Assembly (NCBI GenBank): GCA_017893485.1
Contig: CM030363.1
Span: forward strand, 84,001,230 to 84,065,229
Reading direction: 5' to 3'
Source of the DNA: Hemerocallis citrina
Lineage: Eukaryota; Streptophyta; Magnoliopsida; Asparagales; Asphodelaceae
Length of the DNA: 64,000 nucleotides
The notes beneath the pieces were generated by a model, which was not told where the DNA came from, did not search any database, and worked only from the letters and a program-made list of their open reading frames with translations. The position numbers and the translations under genes are program-made. This document shows positions 37,205 through 48,700 of the stretch, one piece after another; within the stretch, counting starts at the first letter, position 1; each line of letters opens with the position of its first letter.

Positions 37205-38086
37205 CTCGCTTTCTCAGAAAGCGAGGAAGTTTGAACCACACGCGCTTTCTGAGATAGCGAGTTTAGGCCAAATATTTTCAAGATAAAACTGCAGTTGCAG
37301 TCTGACCTTTACATCCATATAAACACAACATACAACTCAAACCATCACCAATTGAAAGACAACTCAACTCCATCACCAACTCCACCGCACTCCTTTTTGC
37401 AAAATCATGAATTTGGGGGCTAGGGTTTATGGGTTATCGACGAGGGAGAATTGAGAGAAAGAGATAGAGGGAGAAAAGAAACAACGAGTCTAGGGTTTAA
37501 AAAAGCCCCAATCGACACTCGTTGTCCCAAACAGCGAGTTTGGTTAAAACAAGCTCGCTGTTTGAGACAGCGAGTCTTGGCCAAGAAGAAACCAAAAAAC
37601 CCAAAACCAACACTCGCTATCTCAGATAGCAAGTTGTTTTTGACTAAACTCGCTATCTGGGATAGCGAGTGGGTCAGTTTGGAAATTTTTTTTAAAAAGT
37701 AGGTCAATTTGAAAAAAAACTTTCAAAAAGTGGATCAGTTTGGGAAAAAATTCAAGTGCATCTAGCTGTAAACTAGTGAAGTCTTCTGAAGCTCAAGACC
37801 TCTCCTGGTAAAAAGGCCAAGTCACCCTACTCGCCGAGGTGCAATTTCTTCCTGGCATTGCTTGACCAAGAAGACATGAGAAAGAAAATCTTGTGAACCA
37901 AAGCAAAGATAGATTTATTCTTATTAGAAAAGCATAACTCGTTTTGTGAGTTTAACAGTTACCATTCTACAAGCAGTGTACCTGCTTTGGGGATGGAAGT
38001 ATAGAGACCAAGAATTTGGTTAATCATTTTTGTCATCTCTAATTTATGTGTTTAATAGATAGTAGACATCTCTAATTATGGTTCTC

Positions 38087-38215
38087 TTTTTTTTTTTGAA
38101 CAAGTCCAACCAGACAGAGTTATCCTTTTTCCCCAAATTATTTTCTATTTAAGACTGTATCGAACATGTAACCTGCCATTTGAGAGTGAGAAGCCTTGCA
38201 ACAGCACTACAAGAG
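38087..38215 (-). repeat. SINE-like element 1
   Basis: On the minus strand: TTGTAGTGCTGTTGCAAG (A-box-like), about 25 bp later GGTTACATGTTCGATAC (B-box-like), a tRNA-unrelated tail and an A-run (T-run 38087-38097 on the plus strand). Shares its head with 42424-42605. Target duplications were not clear. Confidence 0.45.
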
Positions 38216-38309
38216 TTTGGCATATCAAGTTTCATTTGATATGGCACAATCTATAAAATGTTAAATGTCATAATTACAACCAAAAATAAAAGTGTAGTTA
38301 AGTTATTTT

Positions 38310-41300
38310 TGTTGTTAAATTTATTAGTGGATTACCACCATCCCTTGATTTTGTAACTCATCTCCCACTTTTATATCTTTATGTTAATTATTTTGTAACT
38401 TATGAGACCTTTGGTTATCCCTTGTAACAAAGGTGAAGAAACCCATCTATGAAAGAGGGAAAAAAAGTAAAAGTGAAATCGTCCATCTATTTCTGTGTTT
38501 TAACACAATTCTCTTTATTGAGTGCCTTCCCGTAGTCTGATCGACCTCAAATTTTTAGAGCAGGAGCTCAACATATTGAAGCATAACATAACCAAAATTC
38601 ATATCGATCTAAGGATATGTTGGTATGGATCATGGAATGCATAAAACTAAAGATAACCTATGTCTAATAGACAGTGGCACAACACATAGTATACTGAAAA
38701 ATAAGAATTTTTTCTCAGAGTTTGTGTTGAATCTATGCAAAGTATTCACTATAGCTGGATCTGTACAAATAATTGAAGATTCTGGAACAACCTACACAAT
38801 GCTACTAAATGGTACCCATGTATTTAATAAGATATTTTGTTTTCCAGCAATTCCCAAAGAAATTTGATTACTTTCAAAGACATCATAATGAATAGGTAAT
38901 ACATAGAAACTATAAGTGAAGATGAAAAGAATTCTTATGCATTATTACTAGTGTTGGTAGTCAGAAACTCACACTAGAAAAGTTAAGTGCATTCTCCTTG
39001 GATACTGCACAGGAATTTTGAATATTGAATCACACTCCATTACGAGCTAGAAGCTTAAATCAAGCCCCAAATGTAGTGACCCTAAGATCTTAATTCTTTT
39101 GCATGATAGGTTAGGACATCCTGGACTAGTATGTTAAGAAAAATAATATATGACTTATATGGATATCCCTTAGAAAACTATCAGTTGACTATACGTAGTG
39201 GGTACTTATGTATCCCGTGTTCATAAGATAAACCCATCACCAAACATTATTTTCTTAAAATTGCATCTGAATCGCCATCATTTTTTGAGATGATACAAGG
39301 TGATATTTGTGGCCTTATAAATCCTCCTAGTGAACCTTTTAGATATTTCATTATTGTAACTGATGTCACCACTTGTTGGTCCAATATTTGCCTATTTTCT
39401 ACTAGGAATACAGCCTTTTCTCGGCTACTAGCTCAACTCATAAAACTTAAACCTCATTTTTCTGAACAGCCTATTAAGTCTATGAGAATTGATACTGTGG
39501 CTGAATTCACATATCAAGTTTTTGATAATTATTGCTCATCGGTAGGATTGATGTTGAACATCATGTTCCGCATGTTCATACACAGAATTGCTTAGTTGAA
39601 TCCATAATTAAGCATCATCAACTTATTGCCAGACTTTTACTAATGTAGTCTAGAATACTTGTTAGTGCTTGGGGACATGTTGTATTGCATGCATCATTGC
39701 TTATAAAACATTGACCCACAGCCTACCACAATTTCTCTCATGCACAACTTGTGACAATAATCAGTCTAATATATCCCATTTGCGTAAATTTAGCTATGTA
39801 GTTCAAGTTCCCATTCCGCCTCCTCAGCGTGCTAAAATGGGCCCTCAATGGAGATTGGGGATTTATGCTGATTTTGACTCACACACTATAATTTGGTATT
39901 TAGAAACAATGATAAGAGATGTGTTTACTGGTTGTTTTGTGGATTGTCACTTTGATGAGACAGTATACTCGCCGTTAGGGGAGATAAGAAAGTTCTTGAA
40001 GAACACATTGTTCCTGCAAAACAGTTCGTTCCAAAAGAACAACAAGAATTAACATGTAATACTTCCACTCTATCTCATCTAGATCCACGTACTTCACAAT
40101 GTGAAATTGAAGTACATAAAATATTTCACTTACAAGAAATTGCAAACAGATTACCTGATGCATTTAATGATGCAGTGAAAGTAACCAAGTCGCACGTGCC
40201 AGCTATGAATGCACCTGCCCGAGTTATTGTCCTTATAGGATAAAATTCAAATATGGAAGCAAATGAAACTGCAGTACGCCAAAAGCATGGTAGACCTATA
40301 GGTTCAAAAGACTCTGCTCCTCGGAAAAAGGATAAATGTGAAAACATGCAAAAATAACACTCTTGAAGAGGTTCGTCATTTCACTCAAGAAGATGTTATG
40401 CAGAAATATACTGTCTCTAAAACTCCAGAAGAAGTTATTGTCTTGGAAAAGACACATGTCCCTTGTGAGACTTTGGAAGTCCCTGAAGAGAATAATGTAC
40501 CTAATAATAAAGATATCTCTAAACTTTACGCTAATTCAATAGAGATGTGGGATAGAAAAGATACAATCATCGATGACATATTTACATATGATGTAGCTAC
40601 AAAAGTATCAAAGGACAATGATAATGATGATAATGAACCACGTACTATAATTGAATATCAACAAAGAGCAAATTGGTCAAACTGGAAAGATGTCATCAAG
40701 GTAGAATTAGATTCTCTCAAAACATGGTATATTTGAACCAATAATACCAACCCCAAAAGATGTTAACCTTGTAGATTACAAATGGGAATTTGTAAGAAAA
40801 AGAAATGAAAATGAAATTACTAGATATAAAGCACAACTTGTGGCACAAGGTTTCTCGCAGAAACATGTGGTTGCTTATAAGGAAAGATACTCCCCTGTCA
40901 TGAACGCAATAACTTTTAGATATCCGATAAGTTTAGCGGCTTTTGAAAATTTAGATATGAGACTCATGGATGTTGTAATTGCTTATTTATATGGGGATTT
41001 AGACACAGACATTTATATAAAAATTCCAGAAGGATTTACTTTGTCTGAAGTGCAATCAAATAGCACGTACTCAATTCAATTAAGACGCTCATTGTATGGC
41101 TTGAAGCTATCTGGAAGAATATGGTGCAATCATCTTAGTGAATACTTATCTAAGGAAGTATATATATATATATATATACAATCTAATTTTCCCGTGCATT
41201 TTAATAAAGCAAATATTAAATGAATTTGCAATAGTAACAGTTTATGTGGATGGTATAAATTTAATCGGGACTCAAGAAGAACTTGAGAAAACTGCTAATT

Positions 41301-42355
41301 ACTTGATGAAGGAATTTGAAATGAAAGATCTTGGAAATTTTTTTTTTGTCTCGGCCTGCAAATCGAGATAAATTCTAGTGGGATATTTGTCCATCAGTAT
41401 AATTATACTGAGAAGGTTTTGAAACGGTCTGGTATGGACAAGGCTCGTTAAAGGCACTAGAATAAAGCTATTTTAAGATATTACGTGTAACTGTTGACTT
41501 TGGTTTATTTATTCTTATTTTATTCTTATAATCTCTGATCTTCATAATGGCCGATCTCAAACAAGTTATATATTTCTTAATAGTAATACAACTATTTCTT
41601 GGTGTTCTACTAAACAAACATTAGTAGCTACTTCATCTAACCACTTTGAATTTTCAGCTCTTCATGAAGCTAGCCGTGAATGTGTATGGTTGAGATCTTT
41701 AATATAGCACATTTGTCGTTCTTGTCAATTACCTTCTAGTACAGATGTTCCAAGCATTATCTTCGAAGGCAATGTTGCATGTATAGCACACATTCAAGAG
41801 GGTTTCATCAAAGGAGACCAGACCAAGCACATTTCACTAAAATTCTTCTTGACTTACGAGCATTAGAAGAACAACAAGATTTTAAGCAAGTTAGTTCTAG
41901 TGACAACTTAGCTGTCCTTTTCATTAAATCTGCCAAAGGAAATCTTCCAGAAACTTGTATACGAGATTGGTTATCAAGGATTTAACGAGACAACATTGTG
42001 CGCATCCAATGTTAATTCAATGGTTCTGAATAATGTTGTACTTTATCAGTAATGTTGTATTGAGGCAACTATCATTAAATGTTGAACATTCTAATAGGGT
42101 ATTAGAAATGATGGGCATTCAAGGGGGAGTGTTGTAAATTTGATTAGTGGATGACCATCATCCCTTAATGTTGTAACTCCTCTCCCACCTTTATATCTTT
42201 TTGTTAATTGCTTTATAACTTATGAGACCTTTGGTTATCCTTTGTAACTTTATAAAAGGTGAAGCACTCTACCTATGAAAAAGAAAGAAGAAAAGAAAAA
42301 AAGCAAAAGAGAATTTGTCCATCTATTTCTTTGTATTTGTAAAAATTTGGGTAAT
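38310..42355 (+). mobile_element. Element C: Ty1/copia retrotransposon, heavily decayed
   Basis: LTR-like direct repeats begin at 38310 (TGTTGTTAAATTTATTAGTGG) and 42130 (TGTTGTAAATTTGATTAGTGG). The right one follows the polypurine tract AAGGGGGAG. They match for about 200 bp; outer boundaries of about 38550 and 42355 are approximate because they have diverged. A degenerate PBS (TTTAGAGCAGGAGC) lies near 38553. Gag is largely deleted. No target duplication is visible. Confidence 0.7.
38620..41985 (+). pseudogene. Element C copia pol remnants
   Basis: Fragments in copia order: protease CLIDSGTTHSILKNKNF near 38652, part of the integrase core at 39290-39595 (RIDTVAEFT where copia elements usually have DN), linker at 40338-40736, RT from about 40745 (QGFSQKHV, MDVVIAYLYGDL, SLYGLKLSGR) with the catalytic box altered to VTVYVDGINLIGT near 41236, and RNase H remnants at 41560-41985 (WCSTKQT, TKHISLKF-like). 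Frames change repeatedly; a TA microsatellite near 41160-41180 interrupts the RT. Non-functional. Confidence 0.8.
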
Positions 42356-42423
42356 TTAGTTAAAAAAATTGGCGTGAGATTTGAATATTCAGTTACACTT
42401 GGAATCAACCAAATACTTTAGTA

Positions 42424-42605
42424 CTTTTTTACTTTTCTTTTTTCTTTTTTTCTTTTTTTCTTTTTTGCATTTAGCCGTAGCCACCCACTTCGAGCAGAGA
42501 TGTGATTTTCCAACATCCCAAATAAATTTAATCTGAGGCCGAAATCGAACATTTGACCTCTGATTTAAGAGTGAAAAGTCTTGCTACTTGCACTACAATT
42601 GCTTA
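42424..42605 (-). repeat. SINE-like element 2
   Basis: Minus strand: TTGTAGTGCAAGTAGCAAG, then GGTCAAATGTTCGATTTC (B-box-like), a tail and an A-rich end (T-rich 42424-42467). The first 60 nt parallel SINE-like element 1, which supports a shared tRNA-derived family. Confidence 0.45.
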
Positions 42606-43480
42606 GCAACCAACCTAAATACTTCTATTTGAGGATAATTGTGTTCATAAATAATTTACCGTACAAAACATGGAGACCCGTTAATGGAGGCTCTCTCTAC
42701 ATGAATCATATCCGATAAGACCCTCCAATTCAAAGGCAACTATTAAGTGAAATCAAAATTTCTGTATAGATCTACATCTTTGAAATGATTTTCTTATTTT
42801 CTTAGGTCATGAACAATCTCTAATATATTAAAGAGAATAAGGGGGCTAGTGTGCCACCTTAACTTAGTTTGGAAGTCACCTCATAACTTATACTCAACTA
42901 TGAGAAATGAAAATTCAAATTATTGATGTATATAAAAACAAAACTAGACCGTGCAATAGATTTTTGTACGAGCCTTTCGGGAATCAGATAATGAAAGGAC
43001 ATTCCTAACACTCCATAATAGATGAAAGGCATTGACTCACACCCCATAGGACACATGCAGAATTCGGGATTTCCAAACTCGAATCTAATGCAAACAGAGA
43101 CATAAGCATTGCATCACAAGAACGTTGAACAAAACTACACTGCATTGAATGATTCGGACTGACTTAGTCTCCGGAACCAGACCAATTCATAGCCCCAAGA
43201 GCCCAAGGGGCTGCTTTGGCAACCCTCAAATCCACTGTAATTGGATCTCACTTTGCAGCTCAATTGCAAGTGACGCTAGTTGCAATGTTTGGATAGTTAC
43301 TTTATAGCTGCAATTTAGAAGTTGCAACCTAAATGCCAAAAAATTGTTCACTTGTAACTTTCATTTTGTACTTATATTGGACAAGTGAGTTGTAAGTAAC
43401 TTTGAAAATATTTTTTGAATTTTTACTTGTACTGACTATATTTATTACATTTTGTTGAAACCTTGCAACCTCAACTGCAA
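42606..43480. other. AT-rich intergenic DNA
   Basis: No ORF or RNA gene recognisable. GGGGCTGCTTTGG near 43210 and CCAAACACCCCC near 44286 could be the ends of an old hAT-type element enclosing the two nested elements between them, but an 8-bp duplication is not visible. Confidence 0.45.
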
Positions 43481-44212
43481 CTATAACTGTACGCGATGCA
43501 CGTTTTGATAAGAGTTGGAGGTTTTTTACGTGCGATGTACGTGTTAAGAAATAGTTTTGGAGTTGGACATGCGTTGCACGTAATTGGAAAAAATATTTTG
43601 AAGGAAAATCTACAATTTGTACGTGCTATGCACGTATTTATAAGTAGAATTTGAGTTGTACGTGCAATATATGTGTATGTTTAGAGTAAAAAATATTATA
43701 AATTTGTTTTGCATGTGCGTTGCACATTTTAAATAGGTGATTTTTTTATTTGTTTTTTATTTGTTGTAATTAATTAGAGAGTTGGAGTTGCACGTGCAAT
43801 ACACGGGTTTGTATGTTGACAAATGATAACCCCAACTCTCTCATTAAAATGAGGAGATCGAGAGTTGGAGTATTTTTGTTTTCCAGGTAGAGGGGTTTGA
43901 TGATGAGGAGATCGAGATCAGGCCGACGATCGATTGACAGCCAGCACAGCACGGTCTACTATGTTTATTGATACCCACCACCCAAGGGTTTGTTGAGGGG
44001 ATATGATGTATCGCTTTGCGGCTACTTTATGGTTATTTTTTCCCACCCCCCATGTTCGGGGTGGAGTTTATGTACTTTTGTGCTGCTGTAGGATTTTGTA
44101 GTAGGCTCAGTACTCTGAGTATGTTTTATTAATCTCTTATTAATGAAATAGGGTGGCCAGATTCCACATTTTCTTCAAAAAAAAAAAAAATCTCCCATTA
44201 AAATATTAGAGA
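43481..44212 (-). mobile_element. Mini-Helitron 2, carrying a nested retroposon
   Basis: On the minus strand the 5' end is TCTCTAATATTTTAATGGGA, preceded by A (44213 on the plus strand is T). The 3' end near 43481 reads GTACAGTTATAG, so the CTRR terminus is degenerate. Between them are about seven palindromes of the ACGTGCGTTGCACGT type at intervals of about 45-65 bp. The element was about 378 bp before the insertion at 43851-44190. Confidence 0.6.
43851..44190 (+). mobile_element. 5'-truncated LINE-like retroposon
   Basis: 340 bp ending in a run of 14 A, preceded by TTAATCTCTTATTAATGAAATA-type sequence that resembles plant LINE 3' tails. It is flanked by 14-bp repeats TCTCTCATTAAAAT (43837-43850) and TCTCCCATTAAAAT (44191-44204) with one mismatch, in the size range expected for target-primed reverse transcription. 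No coding sequence remains; a retroposed transcript is an alternative. Confidence 0.65.
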
Positions 44213-44363
44213 TCAGAGATCCCATTAAAATATTGGAGATTAGAGATTAGAGATTAGAGATTTATAACAGCAATGCAAATGCAAGTACACCATACCAAAC
44301 ACCCCCTCACACTCGATTCCAATTTGGAAGAGAAAGTGGCGGAAAATTACAATTATTCAATAA

Positions 44364-44602
44364 CTAGTATAATGTACGTGCCATGCACGTCTAAAAAAAT
44401 GTAAAGTCATCAAATTAAATGAATATATATTGAATAAGAAAAAAAAATAGTTTATATTTGAATGTTTTGATTTGGGCTACACGTGCAGTGCACATTTATA
44501 TTTGTTGGATATAGTTTTGACGTGTATTATACGTGTTTATATAGTTACAAAGTTAGGGTTTGTTTGTTACAAACCTCAACTCTCTCATTAAAATAGTAGA
44601 GA
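44364..44602 (-). mobile_element. Mini-Helitron 3 (239 bp) abutting the helicase pseudogene
   Basis: Minus strand: starts TCTCTACTATTTTAATGAGA after an A and ends GTGCATGGCACGTACATTATACTAG-type sequence before a T. Thus TC...CTAG at an A|T target with a 3' hairpin (GACGTGC/GCACGTA). Related to Helitron 2 by its first 25 bp and the ACGTGC palindromes. Its insertion removed or displaced the 5' end of the PIF1-like gene. Confidence 0.72.
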
Positions 44603-45470
44603 TAATAATAGTAATAATAATCTTTATATTTCGGTTTACTTGTGTTCTTCTTCCTGCTATCATCTCCTTCCTCCGCAACTTCGCCTCCCCTTCTCCTAAC
44701 CCTAACCCTAACCCTAACCAGAACGACAACCACACCCTAACCCCACAACAAACGCAAATCCTCTCCGCCGTCGCTGCGGGCAAATCAGTCTTCATCACCA
44801 GCTTCGCAGGCACCGACAAAACCTCCCTACTCTCCGTCATCATCACCCTCCTCCTCCAAATCCACCCCCCATCCGCCGTCTTCGTCACCACCTCCACCGG
44901 CGTCGCCGCATGCACCCTCTCCGGCCAGACCCTCCACTCCTTCGCTGGTATCGGCCTTGGCAAAGTCTCCCTCGCTTCCTTCATCTCCAAAATCAAGAAC
45001 AGCAAACACGCCTTCGCTCGTCAGGCCTCTGCGAAAGCCTTCACCATCGACAAAATCAGCATGAACGACGGCGAGCTCTTCGACCGCCTCGATCAGATTG
45101 CATGCAAATTGAGGCGCTCATCCTCCGCTTGGGGTGGGATTCAGCTTATCGTCAGCGGCGATTTCTTTCAGCTGCCGCCGGTGAAAGCAAACAAGATGAA
45201 GAAGTTTGCTTTCGAAGCTAACTGTTGGAATGCCTCTTTCGATCTGCAGGTCGAGCTTACCCACATTTTTCGCCAGTCGGAACCGGTAATTGTTGAGATT
45301 TTACAGTCAATTAGGCGAGGACGGGTTAACAAGCAGCATTGTGGGTTGCTCCTCCAGTGCAACTGCGATTCTTCGGAGGTTGATGATGATGCTACTACAC
45401 GTTTGTTTCCGAGGAATGGGAGTGTGAAGGAGTTGAATTATGTGAGGCTGAAAAGTTTGAAGAGGAAGAT
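44603..45470 (+). pseudogene. PIF1-family DNA helicase pseudogene, part 1 (motor domain N-half)
   Basis: The reading frame (open from 44560, but the first 43 nt are Helitron sequence) encodes the N-terminal half of a cellular plant-type PIF1 helicase. Visible: Q-motif-like TPQQTQILSAV, then SFAGTDKT (44800-44823) where PIF1 helicases have GSAGTGKT, STGVAACTLSGQTLHSFAGIGLG, FTIDKIS where the DEAD-like Walker B would have IDEIS, and GGIQLIVSGDFFQLPPV, VELTHIFRQ, IRRGR. Loss of the Walker A glycine and Walker B glutamate predicts no ATPase. The N-terminus is not recognisable; four CCCTAA units at about 44697-44720 encode Pro-Asn repeats. Ends at the AAGAT duplicated by the copia insertion. Confidence 0.88.
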
Positions 45471-45653
45471 TGTTAGGGTTTTTAGGGTTTGAGAAGATGA
45501 GGAAGAGAAGGGAAAAAAGATTGAAGGTATCAGGAAAGAAGAGAGACAGCAGCCAAAATGTTGATCTATTTCATTTCTTGATTCTCATCTCTTACATATG
45601 AAAAGATACAAAGCCCAGTGGGCCCAAAAAGCAATTTGGGTCATAACATAACA
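45471..45653 (-). repeat. 3' LTR of element E
   Basis: 183 bp, TGTTAGGG to ATAACA on the plus strand. Adjoins the purine-rich tract at 45654-45666. Confidence 0.93.
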
Positions 45654-45788
45654 ATCTCCACCTTGAACCAAATTGTATCTAAAACAAACTAAAACACAAA
45701 ACAAATGCATAAAGCAAACATAACCTAAACAAAGGTAAACATAAAGATATACTAGCAACATGCTAGAAACAAAACTAGCTCAAACTAG

Positions 45789-48700
45789 CTAGAAACAAAC
45801 CGACATCAAACTTGAACAAAGCTTGAACTTTGCAATTAGAAGAGACTTTGTGAGCATATTGGCCGGATTCGATTCGGTACCAATCTTCTTCACGGCAACC
45901 TTGCCTTCCGAGATCACATCTCGAACAAAATGGTATCGAATGTCAATGTGCTTCGTCTTCTCATGGTACATGCGGCTCTTGGCCAAATGAATCGCGCTTT
46001 GGTTGTCACAAAACACCGTAATAGGACCCTCGAGTGAAGACATCTCATCAACAAACGCCTTGAGCCAAATATCCTCTTTAATAGCCTTAGTAATTGCCAT
46101 ATATTCGGCTTCGGTACTTGAGAGTGCAATGGTGGCTTGAAGTGTAGACTTCCAACTAATTGCACAATCTCCAAGGATAAAAACATAACCCGTCAAAGAA
46201 CACCTCTTGTCCAAATCACCCGCAAAATCCACATCCACAAAATCCGTTAGTTTCTTGCCATTACCAAGCTCCAAACGAGCATCAATAGTAGCTCTGAAAT
46301 AGCGGAAGATCCACTTCACTGCTTCCCAATGCCCTTTACCTGGACAAGAGAGATATCTACTTACCACACTAACGGCTTGAGCAATGTCGGGTCGAGTACA
46401 CACCATCAAGTACATGAGACTCCCGACCGCACTCGAATATGGAACTTTTTCCATATATTTCTTCTCATCATCGAATTTTGGGCTTAAAGCGGTCGAAAGC
46501 TTGAAATGCGCTGCAAGAGGTGTTGAAACAACTTTCGCTTTCTCCATGCCAAAATAGCGTAGCACTTTCTCGGCAAAACTCTTTTGTGAAAGAAATAACT
46601 TTCTTTTGGACCTATCCCTTGTGATCTCCTTCCCGAGAATCCTTTTGGCGGCCCCCAAATTTTTCATCTCAAATGCCGAACTTAGTTGCTCTTTCAACAT
46701 CTTAACTTCTTTCAAGTTTGAGGATGCAATCAACATGTCATCCACATAGAGCAACAAGTAATTGAAATCCCTACCATCCAACTTCTTGAAATAAACACAA
46801 CTATCATAATTGGAATGATGGAAATTAATACTCACCATGAATGAGTCGAACTTCTTATACCATTGCCGCGGTGATTGCTTAAGGCCATAAAGGGACTTCT
46901 TCAAAAGACGCACACGGTCCTTCTTTCCCGCAACCTCCGGTTGGCTCATGTAAATTTGCTCCTCCAAATCACCATGCAAGAAAGCAGTTTTCACATCCAT
47001 TTGCTCCAATTCCAAATCCTTCATTGCCACAAAGGAGAGCAAAACTCAAATGGAGGTGTGCTTAACTACAGGAGAGAACACATCATTGAAGTCCACACCT
47101 TGGACTTGACTATACCCTTTAGCCACTAGCCTTGACTTGTATCGAAAATTCGCGGGATTTGAGCCATCAATCTTCCTCTTAAACACCCACTTGCAACCCA
47201 CAATCCTCTTACCGCTCGGAGGCTTCACAAGAGACCCAGTCTCATTTTGTTACAAGGATTGTAACTCTTCATTCATAGCAGCAACCCAATTAGCCGCATC
47301 TTTAGAAGAAATGGCTTCCTTGTAGGAGGATGGCTCACAATACTCCACTTCCTCTGCAATTGCCAAACAATAAGCAAAGTCGGAGTATCCATACCTTGTA
47401 GGTGATCGTGTTTCTCTTCTAGCTCAGTCCCTTGTCAATGCATATGGTTGTGCCTCTTCTTGGACTTCCTCCAAACTGACATCATCATGTGAGATCAAAT
47501 CATCAGCTTCTTGGACCGGCATCTCAAACTCCACCTTGGAATCAACCGTCTCATTCTCCTTAATAGTTCGCTCGGGTGCAACATCATTTGCCTTCAACAT
47601 GGCCGACTCATTGAAAATGATATCTCTTGAAATAAGGAACTTGGATGATTCAGGACACCACAATTTATATCCCTTCACATTTGCGGGATACCTAACAAAA
47701 ATACACTTCTTCAATCTAGGCTCCAACTTTCCTTCATTCACATGTGCATAAGCGGGACAACTAAACACCCTCAAATTCGAATAATCGGTCGTCTTATCCG
47801 ACCACACTTCTTCGGGTGTCTTCAACTCAACTGAAGTGGTAGGAGATCGATTTACCAAATAGCAAGATGTGTTAATGGCTTCCGCCCAAAACTCCTTACC
47901 CAAACCTGCATTTGAAAGCATACTTCTAAACCTTTCAAGTAATGTCCTATTCATCCTTTCTGCAGCACCATTTTGTTGTGGAGTGTTGACCACCGTCTTG
48001 TGCCGAACAATCCCTTCGGCCTTACAAAAATTATCAAACTCACGGTTGCAAAACTCCAAACCGTTATCAGTTCTCAACCTCTTAACTCTCCTTCCCGTTT
48101 GGTTCTCCAAAAGTGACTTCCATTCTTTGAAGGTGCGAAACACATCACTTTTCTCTTTTAAGAAATAAACCCAAACCTTCCTTGAGAAATCATCAATGAA
48201 AGTAAGCATGTAACGAGAACCATTACCTTTGGAAGGCTCGCGAGAAGGTCCCCAAAGATCCAAATGGATGTAGTCCAGTGTTCCCTTGGTTGAATGAATG
48301 GCCGTGGAGAAGCTTTACCTCTTATACTTGCCAAATACACAATGCTCACAAAACTCCAGGTTGCCCGTGCATTGGCCACACAACAAGCCTCTCAAGCTCA
48401 AAATGGTCATTCCTCGCTCGCTCATATACCCCAATCTCATATGCCAGAGCCTAGTAGCATCCTCATCCGAGATATTATCCGAACGTGCAATGGCGGCCGA
48501 GCCCGTGACCGTGGAACCTTGTAGGAAACAAAGAGTTCCAATTCTCTTCGCCTGCATGATTGTGAGAGACCCTTTAGAGACTCTAAGGAATCCACCTTCA
48601 CTTTGGAACTTACACCCCTTTTCTTCAAGAGACCCCAAGGAAATCAAATTCTTAGACAAATCGGGTATATACCTCACACCCGTCAACTTTCGAACCTTTC

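Larger units (their letters stand above)
36168..37752. mobile_element. MULE (Mutator-like element) with palindrome-rich long TIRs
   Basis: Flanked by a perfect 10-bp duplication CAAGTGCATC at 36158-36167 and 37753-37762, in the 9-11 bp range of Mutator-like elements. The TIRs extend about 260 bp (36168-36251 plus 36608-36790 on the left, about 37490-37752 on the right). They are themselves made of CGCTATCTGAGATAGCG palindromes spaced by CCCAAACTGACCCACTT and TTGGTTTTGGGTTTTTTGG. The left TIR is interrupted by a hAT MITE. Internally a transposase zinc-knuckle remnant (36862-36921) and a long foldback (37110-37204) remain. Confidence 0.82.

Noticed and set aside
43209..44302. Possible hAT element with GGGGCTGCTTTGG / CCAAACACCCCC ends
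   Set aside because: The ends match only partly and no 8-bp duplication is visible.
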